Positions 10,976 through 27,800 of a stretch of 64,000 bases of DNA are shown piece after piece. The notes below the pieces were generated by a model. That model made no database searches and was not told where the DNA came from. It saw only the letters and a list, made by a program, of their open reading frames with translations. Position numbers and translations under genes: made by a program. Source of the stretch: Pagrus major (taxonomy: Eukaryota > Chordata > Actinopteri > Spariformes > Sparidae); NCBI RefSeq assembly GCF_040436345.1, contig NC_133230.1:14518197-14582196 (forward strand), in the 5' to 3' direction. Each line of letters begins with the position of its first letter. The first letter of the stretch is position 1.

Positions 10976-12539
10976 ATCCCAGCCACCCACCCGATAGAAA
11001 GCCAGCTCATATACATGTAATGTTACAATAAGACATATTGTAAAAATGTTAATACAAATATGAACACATGGTGTGTAGAAGCACAAATTGACAAAATTGT
11101 ATTCTGGTGTCAGCGCTGTAAAAAATAACGTCTGCTCTAGAGATCGACCGTTAAATAAATGACTCTGATTTGCAATTTTGTCATACGGCAAAGTGTAAAG
11201 ATGGATGGCTGAGAGAGAGAGCACATGTGAGAGCTCATAAGATGTGAGCTACGACTCCATTTGTACAGAATGGTCTGTGGAGCGTGAGAGGAGGCTGGAT
11301 GGATCGGGTTGTCAGCCTTGAAGGTCGAGGAAGCGGTGCACAACGCACGACAACAATAAGAGGCCGAATACACACACTGAGCCTCAGGTGGTGGGATGGC
11401 CTTATGTGACTGAACAACCCTGTCGATTAGAAATTATGTCTGTAGTTGTAGGAAGCACTAGTTTAGATTCTGGGGATGTTTGATGGGCAGGAAAGGCTTC
11501 ATCTACACTGTTTGAATAAATTATTATAATTACACAACAGTGTACACACCACAGTCTGGGACTTTTTCTCTCCAATGAATGAGGTGTTCAGACAACTTTG
11601 CTGCCTCCTGGTGGTACTTTCAGCCATCTGCAGGATGTCACAAGTGCAGTCTTGCAGTTGCTTGCTTTTTAAAATATAACTTTATGTGTGTTTATTTATC
11701 TAAATGGAGACTAATTTACTTTTGATTGGTCGATCGTTAAAAGAAAACGAAAACAATTTGTGTCTACTCTACGGTTTCAGCAGCTAAACTGCTGTCTTTG
11801 TTAACTGGTTTCATTAAAACCTGAAGTAAGACACATTTTACTGCTGTGATGTTTAAAGTTGAGCTTATTTTGACGACTTTATATACTGTTGGGTAGTTTA
11901 ATCTATAGCCCATATTCTAAAAGATCACCATTTGTTTTGTGAAAGCTTTTGAAAATGTTTGATACATAGTTTTTTTTATGTCTTTGTATTTGATTGAATT
12001 AATTTGATTGTCTTTACTTCCTCCATGTTCACGTCCTTTATTCTCATTTTACCTGCCGTGTCTATGTCTATGCATGTTTGTAGTGAGAACCATGTGTCTC
12101 GTGAAAAGTCAACTCAGTTTCATCATGAGCTTTGTGACCATGCATTTTACAACTTATCAGAGACCGTGCTGAAATAGTTTATTTAGTTTGGGAATATGTT
12201 TGTTTTGCTATCTGATTTGCGGATATCTTCCAACTCATTTTGGCCTACTGGCGATACAGACACTGATATATATTTTTTAACTCCCTAATTGCAGAGAACA
12301 TTAAGTTGCCAATGTCGATGCCAGAATACAACGCTTTTCAGAATGTACACATAAGAAAACTACATAAAGTGTAATATTATTAAGGGGCTGATGCCAGTAT
12401 CTCACATTAAAGCCTTTATCGGCCAATACTGGTGTCGTGCTGATATTATTTTGTATCCCTTCCATAAAGGAAAATTAATTCTTTAGTTCAAAATAGCCAG
12501 ATTTGGAGATACATGAAGAAGGGTATGAAAAAATGTAAT

Positions 12540-12735
12540 GTAAAAAGTAACTAGTAGACTAATTAAAGCTGTCAAACAAATGTAGTGGAGTATAAAGTAC
12601 AATATTTACCTCTGATAGGTGGATTACAGCATGTAATCTGCAAAGTAACTAACTAATTAGATTAATGTAGTGGACTACAAAGTAATATTTCCTTCCAAAA
12701 TACTTACTTACACAGGTAATAGTTACTTTCCACTA
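12540..12735. repeat. Fragment of the 'tactcaagta' dispersed repeat
   Basis: Contains 'aaaaagtaactagtagact', 'agtggagtataaagtacaat' and 'ttacttacacaggtaatagtta' blocks that recur, often in the other orientation, at 13420-13760, 13862-14015, 43371-43763 and 52021-52215. It immediately precedes the GC-rich rad21 promoter. Confidence 0.6.
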
Positions 12736-12759
12736 CTGTAAGGGCGCAGACAGGTGTAG

Positions 12760-12962
12760 GGCTCAGCATCCCTCCTCTCTGCCTCCCATCAGCACCACTC
12801 TGCATCCTGCTGAGGTCTGAACGCTCCAGGAGGGGAGAGAGGGAGGGAGGGATGGAGGACGCCATCTTGTTTGTTTTAGTCGGAGGAGGGGCTGGAAAAA
12901 CAGCCGCCACCATCAGCGACACCACGGCCGACACGACGAGACCAGCGCCTCGCGGCTGTCCG
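12760..12962 (+). other. rad21: rad21 promoter and 5' non-coding exon
   Basis: A locally GC-rich block ends at a strong donor (GTCCG|GTGAGTCACC). It precedes the first coding exon by 1.3 kb and carries no in-frame ATG for Rad21, so it fits a non-coding first exon. The transcription start is not determined; the start given is where GC content rises. Confidence 0.55.
12861..12869 (-). promoter_or_regulatory. Candidate YY1 site in the rad21 5' exon
   Basis: GCCATCTTG is the reverse complement of the YY1 core CAAGATGGC. It lies in the GC-rich first exon of rad21, a typical place for YY1 in housekeeping promoters. There is no obvious TATA box upstream. Motif match only; binding is inferred. Confidence 0.4.
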
Positions 12963-13419
12963 GTGAGTCACCCGGGTTCATGTGTGATGTGAGGGTGAGT
13001 GTGTGTGAGTGAAATGTGTCGCTGTCAACGCGTAAAAACAACACAAAAAAAAAACCCAGGCCGTTTTGAATGACAGCGGGCTAACGCTAGCTTGACTGCA
13101 TCATCACCTGTTGTGATACAGAGCGCGGTTAATGCGGGCTAATGTAACTGTAACGTCAGTGCGTGTATTAAAGTATTGTGAATGACAGTAACGTCAATAA
13201 AAACACCTGCCTGGCTCTAAGGGAAAATGCCCGATGAATACATGAGTACGACGTTACTGAATCATTATTAGTGTATGTTGATAACACAGTTACAGTATCT
13301 GCGTGTGGTGTAACGTTGTAACGCTGTAACGCGCGTTACACTGCTGCAGGTACAGCGACCATTTATACTCGACTGGGTTACCTGACTGACATTTCACACA
13401 GTGTCAAGGATACTGTGAT

Positions 13420-14015
13420 GGAATGTAACTAAGTACAGTTACTCAAGTATTGTACTTACTTGAGTATTTTCATTTTCTGTAACTTTATACTTCCACTGCA
13501 CTTCATTTTGGAGGCAAATATCCCTTTTTGCTCCACTAAGTTTACCTGATAAATGTAGTTATTAGTTACTTTGCAGATTACATGCTGTATCAGAGTCAAT
13601 GTAATGTATTTTTAAGATTAATTTAAGTAATAGGCAATCAGATAAAAAAGTAATAATTCTGCTGATAATAAAAAAAGATGTATAATTTACTTTTACTTGT
13701 ACATTTATTACCAAATACTCAAATACTTTTTACTCAAGTACTATTCGTATAGATGACTTTAACTCTTATCAAAGTAATATTTTGGCGAGATATCTTGACT
13801 TGCTAAATGGTAAAGCTACCATTAATACTACCTGACTGACATTTCACAGATTGTCAAGTATATAGTGATGGAATGTAACTAAGTACAGCTACTTAAGTAC
13901 TGTCAATTTTGAGGTACTTTTACTTAACATGAGTATTTTAATTTTCTGCTATTTCATACCACCAATCCACTACATGTTGGAGACAAGTATTTTACTTTTT
14001 ACTCCACAGAAACAT
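13420..14015. repeat. Two tandem copies of the 'tactcaagta' repeat in rad21 intron 1
   Basis: Two neighbouring copies (about 13420-13760 and 13862-14015) both open with 'gtgatggaatgtaactaagtac' and continue with 'acttgagtattttcattttctg'-like and 'ttttactcca' segments. Both are also preceded by 'cctgactgacatttcacag', so a unit of about 450 bases including flank has been duplicated within the intron. Related pieces occur elsewhere in the window. Confidence 0.75.
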
Positions 14016-14315
14016 CCGGATCACATAATCAGAAATATATTTATTTTTTTGCAAACAACAAGTATGAAAACGTACAGCTCAAACTACACTACTCAAAATT
14101 AGTTATCGATATTATTTTCTCAATCCCATAAATTAAATTGTGCATTTTAAGGGAAATCATATGAATCAAGTAAAATTACATATCAAACAATCAGCTGTCG
14201 TGCTTTGTTTTCCTATTCAGAGTTGTGATTCATATACAGTGTGTTGTGTCTTTCCTTTCTGTTGTTTCCTCTCTCCAGGCCTGACGCCTCCCCTTCCCCC
14301 TTTCCCTTGTGGTGA

Positions 14316-19598
<5,283 letters not shown>

Positions 19599-19941
19599 AA
19601 AAACACGTTACAGTCCGAAAAGGAAAGAAAACTCCACTTTGTACCATCTGCAACACAAGTAGATTTAAAAAACTTTTTTTAATTTATTTGAGTTGTTTTG
19701 TGTATAATGTGGAGTTTTTTTACCTTCTATCTGCAATGTCTTAACGTCAGCCAGTAGTGGGAGGGAGGAAAGATGTCTGAATAACATGGTTGGTTAGAAA
19801 AATTCCATAGTGAGGAGGACCGCAACTCCAAATGATGCACACTTCCTATTTGTTGTTATTTATTACTAATGTATTTATTAAATTATTGGATTTTTTATTA
19901 TTAAGACTCACTCTATAGCAAAGTCAGTATTAAGTGGGTGA

Positions 19942-19947
19942 AATAAA
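19942..19947 (+). other. rad21: rad21 poly(A) signal
   Basis: AATAAA about 345 bases after the stop codon, the first canonical hexamer in the 3' UTR. Confidence 0.6.
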
Positions 19948-19959
19948 TTGAGTTTGGAG

Positions 19960-21420
19960 TTGCTGTCCACTCATTGTTGGATTTTTTAAAAAAAACTTTG
20001 ACAAGCACTAGTTCCTTAAAGAAAAAGTTAAAGGAGTCAGTTTTCAATAATGACTCAATCACTCGACCATGTTACTCTGAGACTCACCTGTCCCACTTCT
20101 GCAGGAAAAAAAGTTCTCATGTACACAGACTTTAGCCAAAAGGAGCATGCACTGTATCCAGTCTCTGCTAGAGTACGTTTAAACAGTTACTACGATAGTG
20201 ATTTTACAGACTCAACCAGCAGTTAATCATTATACAACTGCAGTGTAGCACTTTCAGCATTACAAACTCCAGACGTGGTGTTTTTGCAAATGCTTTGCTT
20301 GCATCATCAACTGTTTGCAGTCAGAAAAACTATAGTTGTGTCCCCAATCTATACGACATATCAGTTTTAAGCATGATAAAAGTACGCACAAAACAAAAGA
20401 GAGAAAATGTTCACAGCAGGAAAGTATAGTTAGTATAGGTGATGTAAACATCAGTTGTCAACCATACTTGCATGCTCTGTCCTGAAATATTTTGTATGGG
20501 TCGACTCGCTCCAGAAACCATTTTAAAACCATATTCTAGACTCAATTCATCCAAACATTTTACGTATAATCATCTAAAAACAACTGGGTGACAAACAGTG
20601 ATGTAGTCTTGATAATTAAGACTCATTTGTTGTGCTCAGCGTCACTTCCACAGTAACTTCTGAAAGTTTGAATCTGTTCAATATTGATTTATTGATGTAA
20701 TATATAACAAGAGAATTGTTTTTTTTTTGTAAAACTTATAATCGATTTTTAATCTAAAGAATGACTTGATGAGATGATCAAGTGAAGTCTGAATGGACAT
20801 ATTTGTTCTAAACGTTGTTGTTTGGACTCTAAATTCATCATACAAAAAAATATTACAGGCTGAATCAAAATCACACAACAACACAGTAAAAACAAGCAGA
20901 CCAGCAAGTCGTTGTGACCACACTTCTTCCTTGTGCTTCTGCGAAGACGCCTGAATGCATCATTTTTTAATATCACTTCCATATAAACGGTTTATCATGT
21001 AACGTCTGAGTGCATCTTAGATTTTAAACTATGTGCCTGTAAACCTGCTTTTTTTATTTTGTATAAAAGCCAAGACAAATCTTCTCAATTAAGAAATGTT
21101 TGTTTCTGAACAGTTTTAATCTCATGCCTGTAACTCCCGAATCCTGGAAACTGTTGCAGAATTTTTCAAAATAAAATAAATACCATGAACAGTATTTTAA
21201 AATGGAATTTTGTGTAAGAAACATTGATTTCTTCTATGCTGGAACATCAGAAATACGAAGCAGAAGGAAACGTGCAGAGTGTAATAATTTCAGATTATAT
21301 TAATCATGTATGGAGGACTAAAACAATCAAAATCAAAAACAATTAAAGAAAGAAATAAATGAATCAGGAAATCAATAAATATGCCATCAAATGCACCGTT
21401 TTTTTCCCTTTGCATCCCCC
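19960..21420. other. Intergenic spacer between convergent rad21 and utp23
   Basis: About 1.5 kb of AT-rich sequence with no recognisable exon, RNA gene or long repeat. Open frames here are short and without family resemblance. Confidence 0.6.
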
Positions 21421-21422
21421 TA

Positions 21423-21428
21423 TTTATT
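21423..21428 (-). other. utp23: utp23 poly(A) signal
   Basis: TTTATT on the plus strand is AATAAA on the minus strand, about 160 bases beyond the utp23 stop. Other candidates exist nearby. Confidence 0.45.
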
Positions 21429-21589
21429 CCACCAAACTTTTTTTTTACTGTATACATCTCTACTTCAATATGCAAAGGATTTTTTAATTTTGTCTGTTTC
21501 AGTCCTCAGTAATCATGAACATCTTTGACATCTTCAGATAATATTTATGCTAGAAACAAAATGGCTGAAGTCTCTGTCTTCCTGTCGCA

Positions 21590-22702
21590 CTATGTATTTG
21601 TCACCGCAGCAGCAGACGTGTCGTCTTTTCGTTTCTTGTGTCGACTTCTTTTCCTCTTCTCCCCGTCCTCCGTCTTCTTCAGCGGCGGTGTCGGGACGCC
21701 TTTCTTCTTCTTCTTCTGGCAGCTCAGAGGGTTAGGATTGCTCTGTTTCCTCTTCCTCTTCCTCCCCCTCCTCTCTCCGTCCTTCTGGTCGATGCCCTGC
21801 TCCTCCTTCAGGCTGCGGATGCTCTGCTGCTGCGCCGGGCTGACCAGCTCGCCCAGCTGGACTGCCTGGACGTGGTCGAGGGACGTCTGGCAGGGCTTGT
21901 CCAGCACGATGGTGTTCTGGATGATGTAGAGCAGAGGAACGCCGGGAATCTTCTTCAGGCCCGCAGTTAATGTGTGGTCCTGGAAAACACATATACATGT
22001 CAGTGACCTCCAATAGTTTGTCCTTAGACACTTCATGACAATTTCTTTAGTTGGCTGCCACTATTTCACGAGGTCTAGAGGTTTATTAAGTTGATAAAAC
22101 CCTCCTCCACATGACGAGACTTGCATTATAATTAAAAGTTTCTAATACTTTGACCACCAGTTGATATGCAAAGTTAATATCTAGTCTATTTTTAGTTTCT
22201 CATTTCACTTCCCTCTGGTTGATGTGTGTGTCTGATCTCTCTGTATTTACCTGTGTAGCTACGAAGTAGTGGTGAGGGTTGGTCTCCTCCAGCATGGACA
22301 GCAGACACTCTGAAGCGGGGACAGGACTCTTGAAATGTGGACACCTCCTGACCTGAAACCTCTGCAGGATGATTTTGGCTCCATACAGCTCTTTCCCCAG
22401 AGTCTCCAGCTCTTTAAGTGCACAGCTGACCATACAACAGGAGCGAATATGATGAGATATTAGATATTAAGATGTGATATTTTGCATTAACGTACAGTAA
22501 GTAGATGTACTCACCTTGTGGTGCACAGCTGCACCTCTCCCATCAGGTATTTGGGCATCTGCTCTTTGATCTGGATCTTGTTTTTCAGAGCAGCCTGACT
22601 GAAAGTCCCGTCGATGAGGATCTGAAAGGGTTGCCTGAAGCTGAAGTTGTATTTGTAGAAACTTATGGTTTTCTTGGCTTGTTTCTGTCGCTTCAGCCCC
22701 AT
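21590..22702 (-). CDS. utp23: UTP23, small-subunit processome PIN-fold protein
   Basis: Three exons: 22702-22515, 22425-22251, 21979-21590; phases match, giving 250 residues, close to the family length. UTP23 works in the nucleolus in early 18S rRNA maturation at the A0, A1 and A2 sites and in release of snR30/U17. The start MGLKRQKQAKKTISFYKYNF is the invariant family N-terminus. A PIN-like fold follows (QPFQILIDGTF). The Cys/His zinc-binding set runs from LCTTSC through RRCPHFK, with ECLLSMLEE and NPHHYFVATQD, spanning exons 1-2. The C-terminus (exon 3) is a long Lys/Arg-rich tail with NPLSC and KKKKK motifs. It is convergent with rad21, the same neighbour as in mammals. Confidence 0.95.
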
Positions 22703-23090
22703 GGTGGCTGCGAGGTGAAGTCAGGAGAGAGGCTCGTTTAGTAAATACCGTCAGTGACGCACGTTAAATATGTCCGCTGAAGAAAACTCTTCCGGTTTGA
22801 TAATTTGCTCGTTTAATGGACGTCTTTCATTAACATTTTCAAATTATCGGCATCAGTTACTCCAGCATGGATTTCTAGCGTACACAACACGCTTGTGGTG
22901 TGCGCTTCTTCTGACTCCGGCTGGAAACAACATATACGACGAAGGTTCCGGCTGTTTCAGAGATCGTACTCGTTTTGTTTGGTACTATTTCATTTAAGTA
23001 AACAAAGAAATACTGAACAGGATTTTGATTATTTATCTCTATTCATGTATGTTTTGGAGCTTGGTTTTTTGAAATACTTTTGAAAACAAC

Positions 23091-23146
23091 ATTATGTAGA
23101 AATTGGCATTTTGTGTGATTTGGCTCCTCCGACAGTTTCTGAGTGA
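23091..23146 (+). repeat. Repeat fragment 'attatgtagaaattg'
   Basis: The segment 'attatgtagaaattggcatt' followed by 'ttgtgtgatttgg' and 'cagtttctgagtg' recurs in reverse complement at 41929-41984 in a slc44a4 intron. This marks it as a dispersed repeat. Confidence 0.7.
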
Positions 23147-23391
23147 AACATCACTGCTATAAATAAAAAATTCAATAACAATTAAAAATAAATAAATAAA
23201 TATGAAAATAAAAAAGAATGTCCAATACTTGTAGGAATAGTAATTTGCATTCCATAAAACAATACAAACATACTCAAAATGGCAAGTTTAAGTACATAAT
23301 AAATTAAAAAATATATATACATCAATAAATGAAGAAATAAAAAGATTAAGATAAAAAATTAATAAAATAACTACATTTACTTAAAATAGTA

Positions 23392-24040
23392 CGGAAGCCC
23401 TAAAGGGCCATGCATTCATACATTTTATTTCCTCCGTTTTCCTGTGATAACGAGTTACTTTCATTTGTTTTTTTCGAGATCTCGAGTTATTATCTGGAAA
23501 TAACAACTGCCGTTTTCCCGAGATAACGAGATAATTTTCTCGAGATAACGAAACTTTGTTTTCCCAAGATAACGATATAATTAATTCGAGATCTCCTCAT
23601 TAACTACATAGCTGGTCAGCTATGTAGTTAATGACGACATCAGGCTCACTTAGATTGCACCGCTGATATAGCTGAAGCCTTGCTAACCGTCTTTTTAGAT
23701 TACGCACACTAATGTGTATATTATCTGTAATAGCAAGGCATAATGCTATTTCAGCCTGTGTCAGGCCTTGATTGAAAACATATGTGACGTGGTGATCGAT
23801 ATGCTCCTGCTCCTCTGACATTGCCACACTGAATGATGTTTCCTGCAATGATTTAATATACTTCACTATCGTTTCGTTATCTCGAGATCTCGAGAAAATT
23901 ATCCCGTTATCTCGGGAAAACGGCAGTTGTTATTTCCAGATAATAACTCGAGATCTCGAGAAAACAAATGAAATTAACTCGTTATCACGGGAAAACAGAG
24001 GAAATAAAATGTATGAATGCATGGCCCTTTAGGGCTTCCG
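23392..24040. mobile_element. 649-bp DNA transposon derivative with long inverted repeats
   Basis: The ends are perfect inverted repeats beginning CGGAAGCCCTAAAGGGCCAT, and imperfect homology between the arms extends about 190 bp inward, including CGAGATCTCGAG palindromes. A TA dinucleotide flanks both ends and may be the target duplication. The centre carries a minus-strand frame resembling the N-terminal helix-turn-helix region of integrase-core proteins found in many fish genomes. No catalytic domain is left, so the copy is non-autonomous. A second, shorter copy starts at 24216 and a decayed one lies near 36084. Family name not certain. Confidence 0.85.
23600..23821 (-). pseudogene. N-terminal fragment of an integrase/transposase-like protein
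   Basis: A 73-residue frame starts at an ATG (MSEEQEHIDHHV). It contains a helix-turn-helix-like region, GLTQAEIALCL then ISVRNLKRRLARLQLYQR, then NLSEPDVVINYIADQL. From memory this layout matches the start of vertebrate/invertebrate proteins with an integrase (rve) core, where a homologous HTH precedes a 'GYR' and DDE part. Here the frame ends in a 17-bp hairpin immediately after IADQL, before any DDE residues. It is best read as a remnant captured within the inverted-repeat element. Confidence 0.6.
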
Positions 24041-24215
24041 TAATATTGAGATATTTGGCAAAAAAATATATATATTAATATATAAAAGATATTTGATATT
24101 GTCAAGAAATCCTAGCATTTATGAAGTGCTTTTAAATAGCCTGTTAAAATTTTATAGGCAAAATGTGTCTATAAAATTTTATTTTAATCTTATTATTCTT
24201 TATAAATGTTTTATA

Positions 24216-24453
24216 CGGAAGCCCTAAAGGGCCATGCATTCATACATTTTATTTCCTCCGTTTTCCCGTGATAACGAGTTAATTTCATTTGTTTTCTCGA
24301 GATCTCGAGTTATTATCTCGAAATAACAACTGCCGTTTTCCCGAGATAATGGGAGAATTAGTTATATCATTATCTCGGGAAAACAAAGTTTCGTTATCTC
24401 GAGATCTCGAGAAAATTATCCCGCTATCTTGGGAAAACGGCAGTTGTTATTTC
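24216..24453. mobile_element. Internally deleted, 3'-truncated copy of the same element
   Basis: Starts after a TA with the same CGGAAGCCCTAAAGGGCCAT terminus and follows the left arm of the larger element nearly base for base. It then passes directly into right-arm sequence without the coding centre. It stops inside the right arm at 'cagttgttatttc', where an ATT trinucleotide tract begins, so the right terminus is missing. Confidence 0.85.
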
Positions 24454-24457
24454 TATA

Positions 24458-24579
24458 ATGATTATTATTATTATTGTTGTTGTTGTTGTTGTATAAAATA
24501 TTTTTATTGTTCTTTTTACTTTACTTTTATTTCTTTTTATAGTTTATTATATATTTGATTGACTATTATTATTGTTATG

Positions 24580-24620
<41 letters not shown>

Positions 24621-24675
24621 CAGTATTATTATTATTAGTAGTATTATGATTATTATTATTATTATCATTATTATT
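24458..24675. repeat. ATT/GTT-rich low-complexity tract
   Basis: Runs of ATT, GTT and CATT trinucleotides with interruptions. The tract abuts the broken end of the transposon copy and ends at the GC-rich rnf5 promoter. Open frames of poly-Ile here are artefacts. Confidence 0.9.
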
Positions 24676-24889
24676 GGGGGCGGGGTTTATATTGTCCCCG
24701 CCCCTCGCCTGTGTTTTTCCCGGAAACGGAAGCGCTCCTTCAGGTAGCGCGACAGCAGCGGAGCAGTCGGGCTCGGTCCTGTGACACTTGTCGTCGCCTC
24801 TGACTCCAGGCTAACGTTAGCTCGGGTCGGGCCCGTGTGGCTTGGGTTGGCTGTGTGTTTACCTTCCTCGCTTGTACACAGCAAACATT
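24676..24889 (+). promoter_or_regulatory. rnf5: rnf5 promoter/5' UTR, GC-rich
   Basis: Base composition switches abruptly from ATT repeats to CpG-rich DNA ('ggggcggggtttat', several CG-containing words). There is no clear TATA element at the usual distance from a known start. A perfect 12-bp palindrome GCTAACGTTAGC lies at 24810-24821. The CpG-rich zone continues through exon 1 into intron 1, to about 25330. Confidence 0.5.
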
Positions 24890-27800
24890 ATGGCGGCCGC
24901 GGATTCCCGGTCCTCGAGTGACGGCGGGCCGGCCAGCAGAGGAGGATTCCCGGCCGGGGAGAGCAGCAACGACCGCGACGGGCCGAGCGGCAGCGGCGGC
25001 GGGGAGGGCGAGCGGGAGCGGGACCGGGCCACCTTCGAGTGCAACATTTGTTTGGACACTGCCAGGGACGCTGTCATCAGTATGTGCGGCCACTTGTTCT
25101 GGTACGAGACGAGGCGGGGAGATGTGGGGGCTGGATATCATGTGTGGTGGTGGTGGTGGTGGTGGTGGTTGTTTCTGTTCAGCCCACCGGACCGGAGTGT
25201 AGTTTTGTAGCCGTGTGTGCGGCCTCCTTTTCCCGTCAGTTTTGAGCCGTCTCGCGGCGGAATCACGCCCGACGGTCCGGCAGCGGTCGGTTGTCTTGTG
25301 TCGGCGGCCAAGATGGCTCGCTAGATGTTATTGTCGAGGGTGTTGTTATAAGTGAAGCGTGGCTCAACTTCAGCATTCATAGCGCGTGTTTCCTGTCAGA
25401 AGTGGTCCAGGAGGCTGGGATCGAGGCTGATCAACACATTTGCATATTGATCAGGTGATCTGCTCTGATCTGGCTCAGGCCGATCATATCGTATGGTGTG
25501 CTGTAGGTCAGAGGTCACAGCAGCAGGCAGTGCCTCCTTGGATCAGACTCTGTGACACATTAACTTTGCTGTCTTGGTTTTAAAGTGTCTGGTGATCATT
25601 TGTAGCTCTGAGCCCAGGTCCATGCTCGGTTCGTTCATGTCACTAACCAAGTAGTTCACTAGTTGACCAAAAGATGAAAGCAGATTATCTGTTGTGAAGG
25701 TTTCCTGCATTGTTTCTTAAGAGCCTGACCGATCCTCATTTTTTGGGGCCAATACAAGAGTAAAAAATTCCAGTATTGATTGATTGTTGCAGTGATCCCT
25801 CAGGTGTGGTAATCAAACACTTGTGACAAAGATATGTAACTGAGGCGAGACATGTTGTGCTCATTTTCGAGTAAATTATTTTATTTTGGGTTACTACTAG
25901 AATAGATTTACACGCTTTAAGGCCAAAAACACATCTGTTTACCCCCTGTCTGTTTTCGCTCCTGTCTCTTTAAGACCTAGTCTCCTCTGATTGGTCAGCT
26001 CACGCACGCCTGACCCAGCACCGCTAACAACAACAGAGCAGCTGTGCTAAATCAATTCTTGCGTGCCAAACTAGTCGCTGGGCATTCAATAATGCAAATG
26101 TATGACATGGTGACCTACTGTGATGTCACAAAGTCACGGAAGTTAGCATGCTAACCAGCTAGCCCCTGCCCGTCCTGGTCCAAAGCTTCTGTGCTAGCGG
26201 CGTAAACACCAACACTCCCATTGTTCTCTTAACTCCCAGTCCGGACCGCTAGCTGCATGGCTAATGGAGCTAACTAGTCAACAGCTACTGTAGCGATATG
26301 CTGTCCCTTATTATTTTTCTGACATATTGCTCCTTTAAAAATAGACATTATTGTCTAAAATGACAGCACACTGAATCAGTAAACTTCCCTGGGAATTTCG
26401 ATAATAATACATTACCTCAAGCGTCCGTTTCTGCAGTATAGTCTCTTTAAAAGTAGCTTCCATATCGGCCCATATGGGACAGCATATACTCCTATACTGA
26501 TATAGGCCAATATCAGACAATAATAACAGCCAACAGTCAACTTTGGCTCAGGGGAGGACATTTTACACAATTTTCTGACATGTATACTAAATGAAAATAT
26601 AGGTTTACACCTGTTTTTCACTAAAAAAAACAAAATATAAAACAAAGAATAATCAGTCATGGAAATAAATGTGAGGTATTGCCTTGGTAAGTCGAACTTA
26701 TGTGCTAAAAATGAAACTTTCTGACTCCGTACGTTAGTTTAATAGATAAATCAATAATCAAAGCAACCGTTAGCCTGTAACCTTAGGTTGCACTTGAGAT
26801 GTGATTGTACTCCCTTCTCCTATCTTGGTTTTAATCAAGACTTGCGCGAGGCTCAACCTTCAAACCGCACTGTGTTGAAAACGTACACAATCACAAAATG
26901 ACGTGTGAGAGCCTCACTCATTCATGAGTGTTGACGGGCCAAGGTTAAAGTGAGATTACAGCCAAGAGTGTTGGATTGGGGTCAAATCTAAAGGCATTAA
27001 ATAAGTTGTAAAAGAAGACCGAAAACAATTTCTCTTTTCCTACGTACGCACGTTTGTTATTTAAAAGATTATGATCTGTGTGTGTGTGTGTGTGTGGGTA
27101 TGCACATGTTTTGGCTGCACAGACAGATGTAGAGTTTAAGGAAGTACAGAATGCTCCCGCTGACAAAAAGTGAAGTTGGTAAACAGTGATTACGGCCGTT
27201 ATCTCCTTCTCAGGGGGGAGGTTTTTACAGAGAAAATCACCAAAGTAGCCAAAAAAAAGTCACATACTTTCACCTGAGGCAGGGGTTTTAAAGGATAAGT
27301 TCACCAAAATGAAATGAAAATCCAATCGTTATCTGCTCACCCTCATGCTGATGGAAAGTCAGGTGAAGTTTCTTAATCCGCAAAACAGCGTTTCAGCATT
27401 TTGCTAAACAACTGAAGTAGATGGGGACTTGTTTTAAAGCATAAAAAAGGCTCCACACAGCTCATCTAGATAACGTCTTTTCCTATCTATTTGGGATCTC
27501 GGGCCTTTTGAAAACTTGGCAGACCGGTTGTATGGAGCCATTTTTATGTTTTTAAAGGCTGCTTTTAAAACGAGTCCCCATCTGCTTCAGTTGTTTAGGA
27601 GAACGCTGCAACACTGTTTCGCTGTGAAGCCCCAGAAATGTTTTTTTTTTTACGGACTTTGAAACTTTACATGACTTTCCATCAGCATGAGGGTGAGCGG
27701 ATAATGACTTTAATTTTTGGGTTTGACTGTCAACCCACAATGTCATAGGATTTATGTTACAAGCTGCCTGCAAACTAATTACACACTTTGTCATTTATTT

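Larger units (their letters stand above)
9111..12750. other. Intergenic spacer between the FAM167-like pair and rad21
   Basis: No gene is recognised. The first 900 bases are comparatively GC-rich, with a TCC trinucleotide tract at about 9386-9409, and are probably the upstream region of the minus-strand FAM167-like gene. The middle contains the tandem satellite listed separately. The end (about 12540-12735) holds a fragment of the 'aactaagtac...actcaagta' repeat. A 228-codon open frame at 9302-9988 on the minus strand was considered and rejected. Confidence 0.6.
22760..24720. other. Divergent spacer between utp23 and rnf5
   Basis: The first few hundred bases are the shared upstream side of utp23. 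From 23091 the interval is made of repeats: a short fragment at 23091-23146, an AT-rich zone, the inverted-repeat transposon, its shorter relative and an ATT-rich low-complexity tract. No host gene is seen. Confidence 0.7.

Noticed and set aside
24559-24747. Poly-isoleucine open frame
   Set aside because: Translation of an ATT trinucleotide tract.
24842-24889. Upstream in-frame extension of rnf5
   Set aside because: The extension would start at a non-ATG codon; the MAAA ATG at 24890 matches the family start and lies in a good context.
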